Positions 11,582-23,341 of a DNA stretch of 64,000 bases are shown here, piece after piece. The position numbers were made by a program, and so were the translations under genes. Source of the stretch: Dryocosmus kuriphilus (lineage: Eukaryota > Arthropoda > Insecta > Hymenoptera > Cynipidae); the NCBI GenBank assembly GCA_038277395.1, contig CM076190.1:244137256-244201255 (forward strand), given 5' to 3'. The notes below the pieces were generated by a model. It had not been told where the DNA came from, did no database searches, and saw only the letters and a program-made list of their open reading frames with translations. Every line of letters starts with the position of its first letter. Position 1 is the stretch's first letter.

Positions 11582-12231
11582 CATAGTACTAGGGAGCTCC
11601 GCTCCACTGCACGCTTCACTTGCCAACCCCGCCCAGGTGTATTCCTATCAATATTCTGTATTCCTATCAGTATTCTCTACTACTCATGTCACCATTATCC
11701 AAATAATCTACTTGCTGTCCGTCTTCATATAATCCTAACATTTATTTTTGTTTGTTTGCTCTCGATTTTCTATAAGAAACTTTTTTCTTTTCTTTTCATT
11801 TTCATATTTTTCGTTTGTCAAATTTTCTTTTCTGCCCGATGCACGTTTTTTCTCCAGCTGCTTCGCTGTTAAATTTTGAACTTTTCTTCTTCCTTACTCC
11901 TTTCCTTTAATTGTACCCTTCCTCCTCCGATGAATTACTCGATTCCTCCTTTCTTGTTCCGAATTTTTTTGCCTCGGAGGCATGACGCAATCAGCACGAT
12001 AAAGCAGCAACGATCATACACAGGAAATACATTACAGATGTGATGCGCATGAGCTACGCGAATAAGCTGGTGGGAGTTTTATTCTTCCTCATACTAAGTT
12101 ACCGCCCAAGACTGTTTTGTAGAGCAGAAGGATATATATACATGAGTCTATTGTATACATGTGTGTATTTCAAAGAAGCAGGAACATTTTAATTAGTTAC
12201 ACGATATTGTCAAAATTCCTCAATAACGTAT
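11582..12231. other. unannotated spacer
   Basis: Pyrimidine-rich, AT-rich DNA with a short direct repeat of GTATTCCTATCA near 11638-11670. No gene seen. Confidence 0.4.
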
Positions 12232-12740
12232 ACTTTACTTTTTTCTAAGTAGTTTGAAAAGATGAACGTCGCTTACACGCTGGGCTTGGCATAGTCGATT
12301 GTCTTTAATTCTGTATATGAATATATTAAATTAATAGATATCAATGTAAACTTAGTGACATTTTTGCGCTTTCCACAAATAGCAATTTATCCAATTATAT
12401 TCTAGTTTCATCCTAACTTATATATTTTTTAATTCTGAGTTTTTCCGCAATGAGCACGAATTTAATTTGAATGTATCCTGCAGTAATCTGTAAATGTGTG
12501 CGCCTTGTTCCGAATCATTACGTAAAAAGTTAAATTCTAAAGTTTCGTAATGGCAGAAACATTTGTAAAAATCCAAAGTTAGTTCCTGCGTCGGTCCGTA
12601 ATTTGTAAGCTTCATGAACTGTTCCGAAATGTATCCTTCAGAATCCCAAAACAATGTTATAATCAATCTGGTTTAATATCCATTTTTCTTCATGGAATAT
12701 AACTTAATTCATTAACTTTTTAGTAAATACACTACTTTTA
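12232..12740 (-). repeat. repeat R, inverted fragment (copy 3)
   Basis: The reverse complement near 12590-12670 closely matches 905-1000 of copy 1 (ATTGTTTTGGGATTCT, then TTTCGGAACAGTTCATGAA against TTTCGGAAAGGTTCATGAA), and the start near 12370-12420 matches 1215-1260. This shows R is dispersed in both orientations. The open frame across it is a by-product of the repeat and not a gene. Confidence 0.65.
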
Positions 12741-15300
12741 AGTTATGTAGGAAACTTATTACAGGTTCAAAAATGTTTCGTAATGTTAGAGAATATTCGC
12801 AGATAATGGATAGTCAACAATGAACCATTACACCCTTTACAAACTTGGCGTGTTCAAACATTTTAGAGTTATGTTTATGATGATGTAAATATTCGTCGCG
12901 TTGCAGGTCGATGAATAAAATTCAAAATTTTTTTAACTCTTTATTAGTGAATTGGCGCCGGAAATATATACTTTTCAACGAAAATGATTAGGTCTTTCAC
13001 AGGGAATTTCATTGGTTACACTTTCCTTACACCTAGTGCAGTTTTTGCACCAATCTTGAAACTCCTTTTTGAGAATCTAGCCATGAAAAGATCAAACTGT
13101 GTGTCAGTTTATCCGTTTCTCTTTAAATATCTATATTTTAATGGAAAAAGTATGAAGTCTGAACATTTTAGTTTATATTATATAATTTTCGCCGAAAATA
13201 GATATAGTTTTCAACCAAAATGACTACGTCTTTTAGGAAACGTATAGATTTGAGTAATCTGAGGGTATAATAGTAAACCTGCATCAAAAATAAACATTTT
13301 TCAATAAAAAGTTTCAAAGTAGATGAAACTTATGACATTTGGCAATTGTAGCATTTGGCAACATAACATAAATTTGGCGCCAAACTTGAAATTTTTTATC
13401 AGCATTCACAATAATTCAATTAGAAACCTTTTTATGGACTTTTTAAATGACTTATTCCGAATTTTACTGTTATTTTTTAAATTCCCTGGTTCTAGAGCAA
13501 CAAATTTCCTATAAACTTTGAATTTATTAACTTTTTAAAAGTTTCATGAAAATTGCATTGGATCAAAAGTGTCGTGTTTCGAAACTTTGAAAATGAAAGT
13601 CTCCGAATGAAACTTTCAAAGGCACATTGCTAAACATACAATTATTAACAAAATGAGGTTATGCTTCATAACTATGACGTTCTTCAACAGACAGATTTCG
13701 TCTTGCTAAAGGAATTAATTACTGATATTGATTAATATAATTCCCGCAACACTCTATTAAATTATACTTCACTCATGTCACGAACAATGATCCTCAACTG
13801 TGTTAATGTTCTGTTTGATAAAAATTTATACTTTTTTAAAAAAACTAAGTAAGTAATTATACAAACATATTCTTTTTAATGAAATCGCCTAAATATTGTG
13901 AAACAACTTATCTCTATCCTGATACTTTATTATCGGCATTGAACTATTTGTTATTTCTCCAATTTTCTGTGTATATAGCTTGATTTGGGCAATTCATGGG
14001 CACTTATGAACAATGCTTAAAAACAATTTTTGAGAATAAACTTTCTCAAAAAGCAGAATCATTGTCAGTTGCGGTTGAACGACAATGCAATGGAAAAATA
14101 GTAAATTGTGCACCGACAGCGAAAACAGGCCCAAACGGCTCTTTTGATCGAGGTCCAAATAAAATTTTCTTCAACAACCGAGCGAAGTGAGTGAGATTCC
14201 ATCTTCCGAAGCGGATGGAAACTCACGAGCTTCGCTCCCGCTCTGCGGCACATCTGTCGGTAAAACAGGGTCGTTAAGTAATCAAGTACTGTTAGCTTCT
14301 GAGCTAGAGGCTTCAGGTAGTATGCCTATAATGGTTACGGGGCAGGTTTTTGTTCCAGGCTAAATATATATAAAATTAATCAGTATCCGTGTTAAAATGC
14401 TACCAGCTGCCAACTCGTTTCCGGAAGTAAATGGCGCCAGTCTAGCTATAAGATTTGGAAGACTCGGACGACAAGGATTCTCCCTGTAATTGCGACGTAG
14501 TAGAAACTTTTATTCTCCAAGATTTTAGAAACAAGCAAATGATCTAGGAGGTTTTCGTACGAGAAGAATCTTTCGAAAAAATACATAATATCAAAGCTTC
14601 TGGAAGGTTTGATGAATAGGGTAGCTTCCCGAATTCTCAAAACACCGCTGCTGGAAATTTCGATACAGGACCTTTCTATCGGCTTCCAGACAGGTTGTAT
14701 CCCATATTCTCCAAGGTCCCGAAGCATCTAGAAAACTACGTGCGAGATGGTCCCTACCAAACCGAATGAGCCCGCTACAAACTTTTATGTATATGACGTG
14801 CATGGGATTCTCTTGTTCTACCTTATATTGTAAGTTGTAAGGCGGGTTGCTGAGCTAAAATTTCAGATTTATAGCATGCGTGGCTATTACATCTACCGAA
14901 ATGTCTCGAATAATATCAATATTGAATGTTGCCCGAAGACGATTCAGCAGCAAAGATTTATTAATCTAAGACCTTAATCGTTGAGATCTAATTTTAAATT
15001 ATGGTAATTCTGTTTTCCATTCACATCCTACAGTTCCTAATTCTATAGAACATGAAAAAGCGGTTCTTGAAACGTAAACTTTATATTCTATACTTAAATC
15101 TTCATATTCTTTTCTTAATTGCCATTCAAGGCTTCGACGCGGAAATAATTTCTCAAACATCTGTTTGAGCGATTATACCCAGTCGATGAAGCCGAGGCGC
15201 CTTCGTTGGTTCTAGGGCGTCCATCTGGGTATATGGTACGTTTGGGTCCTAAAAATGGCGTAGGTGAAAAAAGGAATCTGAGTTTTTATTTTCTTGTATG
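12741..15300. other. AT-rich intergenic stretch without recognised genes
   Basis: Short ORFs only, none resembling a known protein. A pair of diverged ~45-bp direct repeats starts at about 12974 and 13210 (TTTTCAAC.AAAATGA). 14165-14245 is a more GC-rich patch with partial palindromes around AGCGAAG and CTTCGCT. Confidence 0.4.
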
Positions 15301-15867
15301 ATTTTTCCATACGTGGATCTCAGCCTAGCCAGGGTAGGATGCGGGGACAAGGGTAAAAGCAGTGAAAACTACGGAGGTTTACCAAATAAACAATAAACTA
15401 TATTCTGCCTATAATATACAGTACTAAAGTGGGTTGGTGCCTGTGCAAGTGTAAGTGAGATCGGGAGAGTGCGTGTGATCGTCGTACAATGCTTGCGTGT
15501 ATGTGTTTGAGTGTATGAATGGACACAATGCTAGGGTGTAATGTCGGCAGTCAGCGCGCGCAAACTGAGCGGGCTCGGCCCGCTCGTCGTGGAGGCGTCA
15601 ATGCTTGATCCGTCGCTCGGCGGTGCGTGTTGGGGTCGCCACCCGAGCGTTCCTGTAACAAGTGTACAAGATGGTGTGGTGAAGGTAGTGTCCCCCTCGG
15701 GGGGGGGGGGGGGGGGGGGGGGGTCGAATCGGGCCGCCGGTGGTTCGAACGCCCCTCCCGCGGTGCGGTCGGGTGGTCGGGGCGGCGTTCGCGGGTTTGT
15801 TTACGGTGTGCGTCCCGTTCGTCAGGTGGGTCTCCGGAGTCGTTGGCCTTGGTCTTGGTGGGGGGTA
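15301..15867. other. GC-rich leader of the satellite block
   Basis: GC content rises sharply from about 15420. A run of 25 consecutive G lies at 15699-15723, able to form a G-quadruplex and liable to sequencing or assembly error. The text at 15868 onward already resembles half a satellite unit. Open frames here exist on both strands, an effect of composition, so I call no gene. Confidence 0.6.
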
Positions 15868-17452
15868 CCGACCGGAAGGGTGGCCAGGGTAGTCCCCACG
15901 GCTGGACCACGGCTTCCGTAATGCATCCATCGGCACATGGTATCATGGTGGTAATGCATCCATCGGCACATACGTCGGTATCTGGAGGAAGGAAGGTGCG
16001 GGTGCCGACCGGAAGGGTGGCCAGGGTGTTCCTGGACCACGGCTTCCGTGTCGCATGGGCCGATCATGGTAGTAACGCATCCATCGGCACATACGTCGGT
16101 ATCTGGAGGAAGGAAGGTGCGGGTGCCGACCGGAAGAGTGGCCAGGGTGTTCCTGGACCACGGCTTCCGTGTCGCATGGGCCGATCATGGTGGTAACGCA
16201 TCCATCGGCACATACGTCGGTATCTGGAGGAAGGAAGGTGCCGGTGCCGACCGGAAGGGTGGCCAGGGTGTTCCTGGACCACGGCTTCCGGGTCGCATGG
16301 GCCGATCATGGTGGTAACGCATCCATCGGCACATACGTCGGTATCTGGAGGAAGGAAGGTGCGGGTGACGACCGGAAGGGTGGCCAGGGTGTTCCTGGAC
16401 CACACGGCTTCCGTGTCGCATGGGCCGATCATGGTGGTAATGCATCCATCGGCACATACGTCGGTATCTGGAGGAAGGAAGGTGCGGGTGCCGACCGGAA
16501 GGGTGGCCAGGGTGTTCCTGGACCACGGCTTCCGTGTCGCATGGGCCGATCATGGTGGTAACGCATCCATCGGCACATACGTCGGTATCTGGAGGAAGGA
16601 AGGTGCGGGTGCCGACCGGAAGGGTGGCCAGGGTGTTTCTGGACCACGGCTTCCCTGTCGCATGGGCCGATCATGGTGGTAACGCATCCATCGGCACATA
16701 CGTCGGTATCTGGAGGAAGGAAGGTGCGGGTGACGACCGGAAGGGTGGCCAGGGTGTTCCTGGACCACGGCTTCCGTGTCGCATGGGCCGATCATGGTGG
16801 TAATGCATCCATCGGCACATACGTCGGTATCTGGAGGAAGGAAGGTGCGGGTGCCGACCGGAAGGGTGGCCAGGGTGTTCCTGGACCACGGCTTCCGTGT
16901 CGCATGGGCCGATCATGGTGGTAACGCATCCATCGGCACATACGTCGGTATCTGGAGGAAGGAAGGTGCGGGTGCCGACCGGAAGGGTGGCCAGGGTGTT
17001 CCTGGACCACGGCTTCCCTGTCGCATGGGCCGATCATGGTGGTAACGCCGCATCGGCACATACGTCGGTATCTGGAGGAAGGAAGGTGCGGGTGCCGACC
17101 GGAAGGGTGGCCAGGGTGTTCCTGGACCACGGCTTCCGTTTCGCATGGGCCGATCATGGTGGTAACGCATTCATCGGCACATACGTCGGTATCTGGAGGA
17201 AGGAAGGTGCGGGTGCCGACCGGAAGGGTGGCCAGGGTGTTCCTGGACCACGGCTTCACTGTCGCATGGGCCGATCATGGTGGTAACGCATCCATCGGCG
17301 CATACGTTGGTATCTGGAGGAAGGAAGGTGCGGGTGCCGACCGGAAGGGTGGCCAGGGTGTTCCTGGAACACGGCTTCCGTGTCGCATGGGCCGATCATG
17401 GTGGTGTAACGCCTCCATCGGCACATACGTCGGTATCTGGAGGAAGGAAGGT
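15868..17452 (+). repeat. 121-bp tandem satellite, about 13 copies
   Basis: The motif CCATCGGCACATACGTCGG recurs at 121-bp steps from 15958 (for example at about 16079, 16200 and 16321, then 16443 after a 2-bp insertion, and on to 17414). Each unit also holds GACCGGAAGGGTGGCC and a GGCCGATCATGG junction. The first copies are incomplete (a 35-bp partial unit at 15920-15954) and the last breaks off at 17452. Units differ at only a few sites. Because 121 is not divisible by 3 the reading frame rotates between units, so the overlapping ORFs on both strands are not proteins. Confidence 0.93.
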
Positions 17453-17782
17453 AAGGATGGGGCCAGGTCGTCGTCGGTCACGTCCGTCATCGTCGTCGTC
17501 TGGTAACTCTGCCACGGGGTGTCCGTCCACAGAGGAACCAGTGCAGCTTCTCCTCGTTGAGACCAGTCAAGCTGACTCGACTGGGCGCACCGAGTGAAGT
17601 GCCCCGAGCCACGTCTCGTTCGTCCTTATAACGATACGATCGGTGGCGCGCGTCGGCGCACTGGTTGCTCCGTGGGGAAGGGATGGTGAGTGCACCTCAG
17701 GTCCGGCTGATGGTGTTATAGCGGTGTGCGGATATCGCGTCACAAGGGTGACGTATTTGCAATAATGGAGAGTAAACATGTT
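17453..17782. other. GC-rich flank of the satellite
   Basis: A continuation of the GC-rich block beyond the last unit, with CGTCGTCGT-rich text near 17469-17500. No gene recognised. It ends where the AT-rich 3' end of LINE-C begins. Confidence 0.4.
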
Positions 17783-18394
17783 TTTGCTGAAATAGATATA
17801 TAGATAAATAAAAAATTTTATTTATAATAAATACAATAAAATTAGAATTATTTAATATTAGGTCTTAACTTTATATAAAAATTAAAATTAAAATTAAAAT
17901 TAAAAAATAAAATTAAAATTTGAGAACTCGCAGCGCATCGTTACTAACTGTCTTTTATACCATTCTCATTTATAATAAAAGATCTTAGCAAAAGTGCATT
18001 GACAATAAAGAAAAAAATATCGTTTATGTGCTTTATATTTTGTATAGGCAAAGGTTTTTCTAGGTTTCTTAAATCGTTCGCTTCATTTTCTAGTTATTGC
18101 TGGATATATTTGGATCGCAGTGGTTCGTATATCGGGCAGTGCAACATAAAGTGACAAATATATCCACTCTCATTTAAATTGCATAGGAAGCACATTTCAT
18201 ACGTGTTCCAAACATACAAATTTTGCTTATAGGTAAATTTTATCCTGTTTGCACTAGCTACTCTTGCTTGGCTTACTATTATAATTTTTGGCAATGCTGC
18301 TTTAAGTTTTAAATACTCTTCAGTTGAATTAAGCTGACTCAAAAATTTGTAGCTTGGGTTATATTTCGAATTCAAAACCCTTTCTACTGCCTTA
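17783..18394 (-). pseudogene. LINE-C reverse-transcriptase ORF, C-terminal part and 3' tail
   Basis: On the minus strand 18391-18094 encodes the C-terminus of the LINE whose main body lies at 43905-46600. It contains C-F-L-C-N-L-N-E-S-G-Y-I-C-H-F-M-L-H-C, the Cys/His motif often found near the end of LINE ORF2 proteins. Then follows an AT-rich 3' region with TTTTAA-type simple repeats (17876-17920). It was separated from its N-terminal part by the 25.5-kb transposon at 18395-43904. Read across the empty site (one TTA), the frame continues without a stop through S-F-S|K-A-V-E-R-V. Confidence 0.82.
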
Positions 18395-19383
18395 TAGACC
18401 GGGAGATGATGACAGAAAAGCATGTATGAGGCGAAACCAATCAGGAAGTCCTGAAAACTTTATTTTTATGATTCTGAAAAGCAAATGGTAGGTATGCACG
18501 GAAAAGGAGATGGTATGTCTGCGCACCCCGCACTGAGTGGGCCATATGCTCCGACGCGCAAACGTTTGAATGCCTGCTTTCAGAGCGAGGCGGCGCAAGT
18601 GTTGGTTAGATGCGTGCCAAATCCTCTGGCGCAAAAGCCGCCCGGCTGTGGTCACTCTACCAATCTGACACTTCGGCGGCACCGGCTTCGACAGTTTTTG
18701 AGATTGACGCCGTTCTCTCTGTTTGTTGCGACCGTTACGAGTATTATGTACGATTATTGTTTTTCTCTTGTGCGCGTTGCATAAAATTACGATCTGTACG
18801 TGTGTGACTTTGTTTGTAACCAAGAAGGAAGGCCAATTTACTTGAGCAGTGCATGGTTCCAGATTCTGGCGGATTGTCCGCCCGTCAGTTGAGCGCGCAA
18901 GCGGGCGAGCTTACCAGTAGCGCCACACGCCAAAAAAAACGAACGCTCAACAAACATTCGCCGAAGCGCCTAACCTGCTCAGTGCGGAGTGCGCAGACCT
19001 ACCACCTCCTTTTCCGTGTGGCAGCTCGTTGGCGCGGCGTTTACGCTCAGTAATCTTTTACAAATGTTAAAAAGAATGAAGAATAGAAATTTTGAGCAAC
19101 CACTTCAAAGTAATATTTTTTGCTAGTTGAAAGGAAAAAAGTGGGGGAAACATGATGTCATACCGATCCGATGCCGCAAAGAGCCTACCATACTGCTGGA
19201 AACTTGTCGATTTTTTTTTAAAATTAGAAATTACTCGAAACCAGCTGATTTTTGGTGAAATGCTTGTTTTTTAATAGTTATTAACGAATATCAACATGCC
19301 ATACCGGTAAGACGCGTCTGTGTAGCCGCCATACCTAAGGAAAGTTGTTTTTTTTTTTTTTTTTTTTTGAACAATTTGAAACC
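18395..19383 (+). repeat. Academ-like left terminal inverted repeat
   Basis: Matches the reverse complement of 42213-43904 from the terminal TAGACCGGG to GAACAATTTGAAACC. Landmarks in order are GGAAGTCCTGAAAACTTT (18444), GGCGCGGCGTTTACGCTCA (19032), CATACCGATCCGATGCCGC (19159) and GCCGCCATACCTAAGGAAA (19326). It is interrupted by a 522-bp MITE at 18497-19018. The motif CCATACC recurs several times in the arm and just inside it (19286, 19329, 19440), a possible subterminal transposase-binding repeat. Confidence 0.88.
18497..19018. mobile_element. MITE with CACGG ends inside the left TIR
   Basis: 522 bp with ~45-bp imperfect inverted ends starting CACGGAAAAGGAG and ending CTCCTTTTCCGTG. It is flanked by TG on both sides (18495-18496, 19019-19020). 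The homologous right TIR near 43800 is uninterrupted (GGCATGGCAGCTC), a direct empty-site comparison. CAC-type termini with 2-3-bp duplications are typical of CACTA/CMC transposons. There is no transposase, so it is non-autonomous. The GC-rich interior has further dyads. Confidence 0.82.
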
Positions 19384-19651
19384 ACTTGAAAATTTTGGTA
19401 CACACTATTTTTTATAATAAAACACCAAAATTATACCTGCCATACCAATTGAACGCGGCGGATATGTAGAAAACAATAAAAAAGTTGTAAAATTTTTGTG
19501 CACGAGTGAAACAAGTAGCAACCGTATGGCAATGATTTTGTCTGCTAATTTAATTATAAGAAATCCAAATATGTATTTCCCATACCCTCTGCACGTGTCT
19601 AATGATGTTTACTTGAGCGTATCGTTTGAAGCGTCACTTCTTTTTTTCACC

Positions 19652-19954
19652 ATGGAAGAAGACAGTGACGAAAGCGTAACGCAAAATAAAATTTGCTTTA
19701 TTTGTATAGTACTGAAGAAGGTGAAGTTATTTTATTTCGAGAAGGAACCATTGAAAACTGTAAAAAACTCTTTACAAATCCGAAAACACAGCAAATTAAA
19801 ATACGATGAAAAAAATTTAAGCGCGGGAATAAATAATTTTAACGGGTACCAAGTTGTGTGCTACCGTAGCTTTAATGCTGTTGAGAGCACTGCAGATGCA
19901 GCTACATCCGAGGAAGCACTATCACAATGTATATCGCTACAAGTTGATGATTAA
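19652..19954 (+). pseudogene. Academ-like gene, N-terminal Cys-rich exon
   Basis: Starts at an ATG in CACCATGG context and encodes an acidic leader (M-E-E-D-S-D-E-S) followed by C-F-I-C, a spacer of about 50 residues and G-Y-Q-V-V-C-Y-R-S-F. The CxxC ... (H/V)xxCYxxF arrangement resembles the N-terminal zinc-binding module seen before FEN1-like domains in multicopy invertebrate proteins; the usual His is Val here. The downstream exon at 29866 has a second, similar module. The exon-intron junction after about 19950 is not resolved. Placement just inside the left TIR, on the gene's strand, supports it being the first exon. Confidence 0.6.
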
Positions 19955-21287
19955 GTAGTTCGTTTTAATTTTTTTTTAATTGAGGGCATGCCATAAACAT
20001 GATTCCTCCTTATTTGTTAGAATTTTTTAAGAATCCTACAATAGTTAGCGTTTAACTGTCAGCATATTTTTTAAACAATAATTTATGTCAATACTTTGTA
20101 TTTTTAATACTTAGATTGTACTTAATATATTTTTAAAATCACTGTTAGCATTGTCAGTATTTAATATCTTATTTTCATACATTACTTCATTGAGTAAAAA
20201 TTAATTTAAAATAATTGTGGTTAAAATATATACTATTACTATTATTATTACTATTTTCTCTCTTTTTTTTTTCTCTTGCAATGACAGCACATGTTGCGTC
20301 CTACCTGAAATATTTCCTTGATTTTCCATGTTATGTTTAAAGTCAACAAATACAAGAATAATTGTCGTTAATTTACATACAGAGCCATATATTATACATA
20401 TAATACACTTCAGCTTTTAATTTGGCGCTTATCACTCAAGCGAAAAGAGCGAGAAATCATTTTCCAATAAGATCTATAGAGAATACTGAAATAATGTACG
20501 TGCTAATCACGTACAAAATTGAAGAAGCTTTTATATACTCGTTGTTCTGTTACAAGTTAATCTTATATTATTACATTTGCAGGTTATATGAATGTACGAA
20601 TAGCTTAAGAATTATAATTGAATTTTTAAATTAGTAAATATATGCACAATCTTATAAATAAATGTTTTAAAAGAAAGGGATATTTCCAATTGACATTTAA
20701 TTCTAAATGTAATTGAATTTTTTAATTTATATATTTTATTCAAGTAATGTCTGTCGATTTATTTTAAATTGTTATATAGAGTAAAAATTTGTCAACTGTG
20801 CCAACAATTTTTCAGTGGTAAAATAAATAATAAATAATAATAAATAAATAATTTGAAATAAATCATTAGAAAAAAAATTATTTCTAATTTTATGCAAAAA
20901 ATATTTATTAGGAATAACTCTTGAAAAAATTAAAATTCTGCAAAATGGTTTAAAACTTATTTTTTACCAATTTCTGTGAATAGAGTAACGTAAGACTCAC
21001 AAAAAATTGTTGGCACACTTGACGAATTCTTAATTATAAACAGCATCTATTGATACGCAAAGTGATGTTTATTTATATACAAGTTCATTTATGTACACAC
21101 TTAAACATTTAATAAACGGAATTTAACGCGAAGGTTTCAACCTGAAATTCAAAAAATTTTGTAGTATTATGCTGTATAATAAATTTAAATGTAATAATGT
21201 TTCGTCCAGTTCCGAATATATTCTTCCGGATATTCTACCATCTTCAATAAATCAATCTTTTTTTGGACCAACAATTTCCGTTTCAGA
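19955..21287. other. AT-rich interior of the Academ-like element
   Basis: Probably an intron between the first and second Cys-rich exons. It contains a small MITE (20791-21023), and a good splice acceptor (CCGTTTCAG) falls at 21278-21286 just before the LINE-A insertion. No other coding signal seen. Confidence 0.45.
20791..21023. mobile_element. small MITE, 233 bp
   Basis: Inverted ends GTCAACTGTGCCAACAATTT and, at the right end, AAATTGTTGGCACACTTGAC (about 20 of 22 bases paired). The interior is AT-rich and non-coding. No clear target duplication, so the exact ends and superfamily are open. Confidence 0.6.
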
Positions 21288-21665
21288 TAATGAGTAAGTT
21301 GGAGGTTGCATGCAGGCAAAGTAGTGAACGGACGTTTGAGTGAAAGGTGCATGTTTGGACAGTGATATTTGTCGTGAAAGTGTGTGGAGGAAGGGAAAAG
21401 TGGTAGGGTTCAGGAGTGGAGGTGAAAAGGTAAAGGTAGAACAAATAATTCGAAGCAGGGGAAGGGAATTAAAGGTTAAAAAGAGGGCCAAAAAAGGGAT
21501 GTCATTTTGGAGGTTATGTTAGCTGGACGTAAAAGTTTTATTCGTACTAGGGAATTAGGTGCGCGGAACTAGATTTGTAGGATTATACCGTTCCTAGGCA
21601 GTGTAGTTCTGAGCTGGTAAGAGCGAGACCTATCTGGCCGGAAGGGATAATAATCAGGCGGGTGT

Positions 21666-22838
21666 ATGAGCAAGGCGGTAAAACAGGGCTTTGGGGAAAG
21701 GAAGGAGTCGAAAGGGGAATTTGTGGTCCCGACTGGCAAATCGTTGGTGCTACGTAAGGGAAGGGGAAGCAGTGTGTCAGGCAGCCGGCGCGCTGGGAAG
21801 TCGGACGCAGGTACAATAAGAAATAGAACTCGGCGTCTAGGGGACCAGGCGTCGCTAGTAGACGCGTTTGGGAGGTCCAGAGAACCGAAAAGAGAAAAGG
21901 AGGAGCTGGCAGGAGGTGAGGTTGATGAGAAACAAGCTAAAAGAAGTAATACGCAGAGTTCGCCTAACTTAAGGGAGCTTGTAGGGGGAAGTAGTGATAA
22001 GGCAGGAAAAGAAACGATCACAGAAGCAATTGACAAAAAAACGACGGAGACGAAGCTGGATTTGATCCTAAGAATGCTACAGGAGGGAAAAGAAGAACGG
22101 AAAAGCATTAAGGAGGACTTAGATAGAATGGAAGCAAAATGGGATCGCGAGTTAGGTGAAGTAAAAAAGAGATTAGAAGTCGTAGAGAAGGGTATGGTGG
22201 AAGCCACTAAGGGACAAACTGATCTGAGAAAGAAGATTGAGGTAATGGAAAAGAAATCGAGTCGTCACAAGTAGGGAGTTTAGAGGAAATTGTAAAGAAA
22301 GTAAGTGGGGAGGAAAGGGAATTTGAAAAAAGGGAAAGATGGGACAGAAGAGACAACATCATAATGGTAGGCATAACGAAACAAGAAGGAAATGAGAGAA
22401 AAACGGTAGAGGGATTTTTAGAAAAGGAGTTTGGGTCAGGAGGGAAAATAAAGAAAGTGAGAAGACAGGGTACAAATGGTAAAGGGGTTTTAGTCGTAGA
22501 GATGGACTCTTGGGAAGCGAAACAAGAAGTCATGAAAATTAAGAGTAGGCTACGTCCAAGGAAAGTGTACTTGGATCATGACTTAACATACAAAGAAGGA
22601 GGGATCAAAGGAAAATAAGAGAGATAGCCAAAGAAGAAAGGAATAAAGGTAGGACAGTTAGGGTAGGATAGCAAAAGATCTGTATACAAGGGGAATGGCA
22701 TAGATGGAATGAGAACAAAGAAGGACTAGAGAAGTCGGATAGGCGTTTTTTATAGAAAGAAATGCGGTGGGATAGGGAAAGGATAAGGTCAAGGATAAAA
22801 GAAAGAAAAAGAGAAGAAAGAACAGGAAGAGGAGACAA
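21666..22838 (+). pseudogene. LINE-A ORF1 (RNA-binding/coiled-coil protein)
   Basis: A basic, glycine-rich leader is followed by a lysine/glutamate-rich coiled coil (about residues 100-200). A frameshift then leads to the globular part at 22364-22618, with I-I-M-V-G-I near the start, G-K-G-V-L-V-V-E-M-D-S-W-E-A-K and V-Y-L-D-H-D-L-T-Y-K-E. The layout (coiled coil, RRM-like core, basic C-terminus) is that of L1-type ORF1 proteins that coat LINE RNA. LINE-B has an uninterrupted homologue. At least two breaks, near 22272 and 22618. Confidence 0.8.
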
Positions 22839-23341
22839 GAAAGTGAAAAAGAGGTTAAGGTTCTCTTTTGGAATGTAGCGGTAATAATGAAGAACGATAA
22901 AAAGTCTTGGAAATATGTCGAAACATGTGATATAGTAGGGTTGACGGAAACATGGGTAGAAGAAAAGGATTGGGAAAAGGCAAGAAGTATATTAACGGAC
23001 GGTTTCAGATGGGAGCTGCAAGGAGCGGCAAGAAAAAAGGACAATGGCAGGGCTAGCGGATGTATAATAATGGGAGTCAAATACAACTTAGAGGAGAAGG
23101 AGGTTATAAGAGATACTGTAGAGGGCTTACAGGAGAGAAGGGTAAAAATAAAAGGAAGGTGGCATAGAATAGTGACAATTTATAACGGAATAAAAATGAA
23201 AAGAAAAATAAAAGAAATAGAGAGTTACATAAGAGAAGGTGAAGAGGAGATTCTAGTTATAGGGGGAGAATGGAATGCAAGAATAGGGGAGAAAGGGAGT
23301 GTTTACGTAGATGGAAAGTATAACGAGAGAAAGACAAAAGA

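Noticed and set aside
14446..14803. Two overlapping minus-strand ORFs (70 and 93 residues)
   Set aside because: No recognisable motif, no support from neighbouring sequence; expected by chance.
15541..17597. Many overlapping 70-190-residue ORFs on both strands
   Set aside because: They follow the 121-bp satellite. The period is not a multiple of three, so frames rotate and the same peptide recurs in all frames.
21569..22207. 212-residue minus-strand ORF
   Set aside because: Antisense of LINE-A ORF1; Ser/Leu/Pro composition typical of such shadows.
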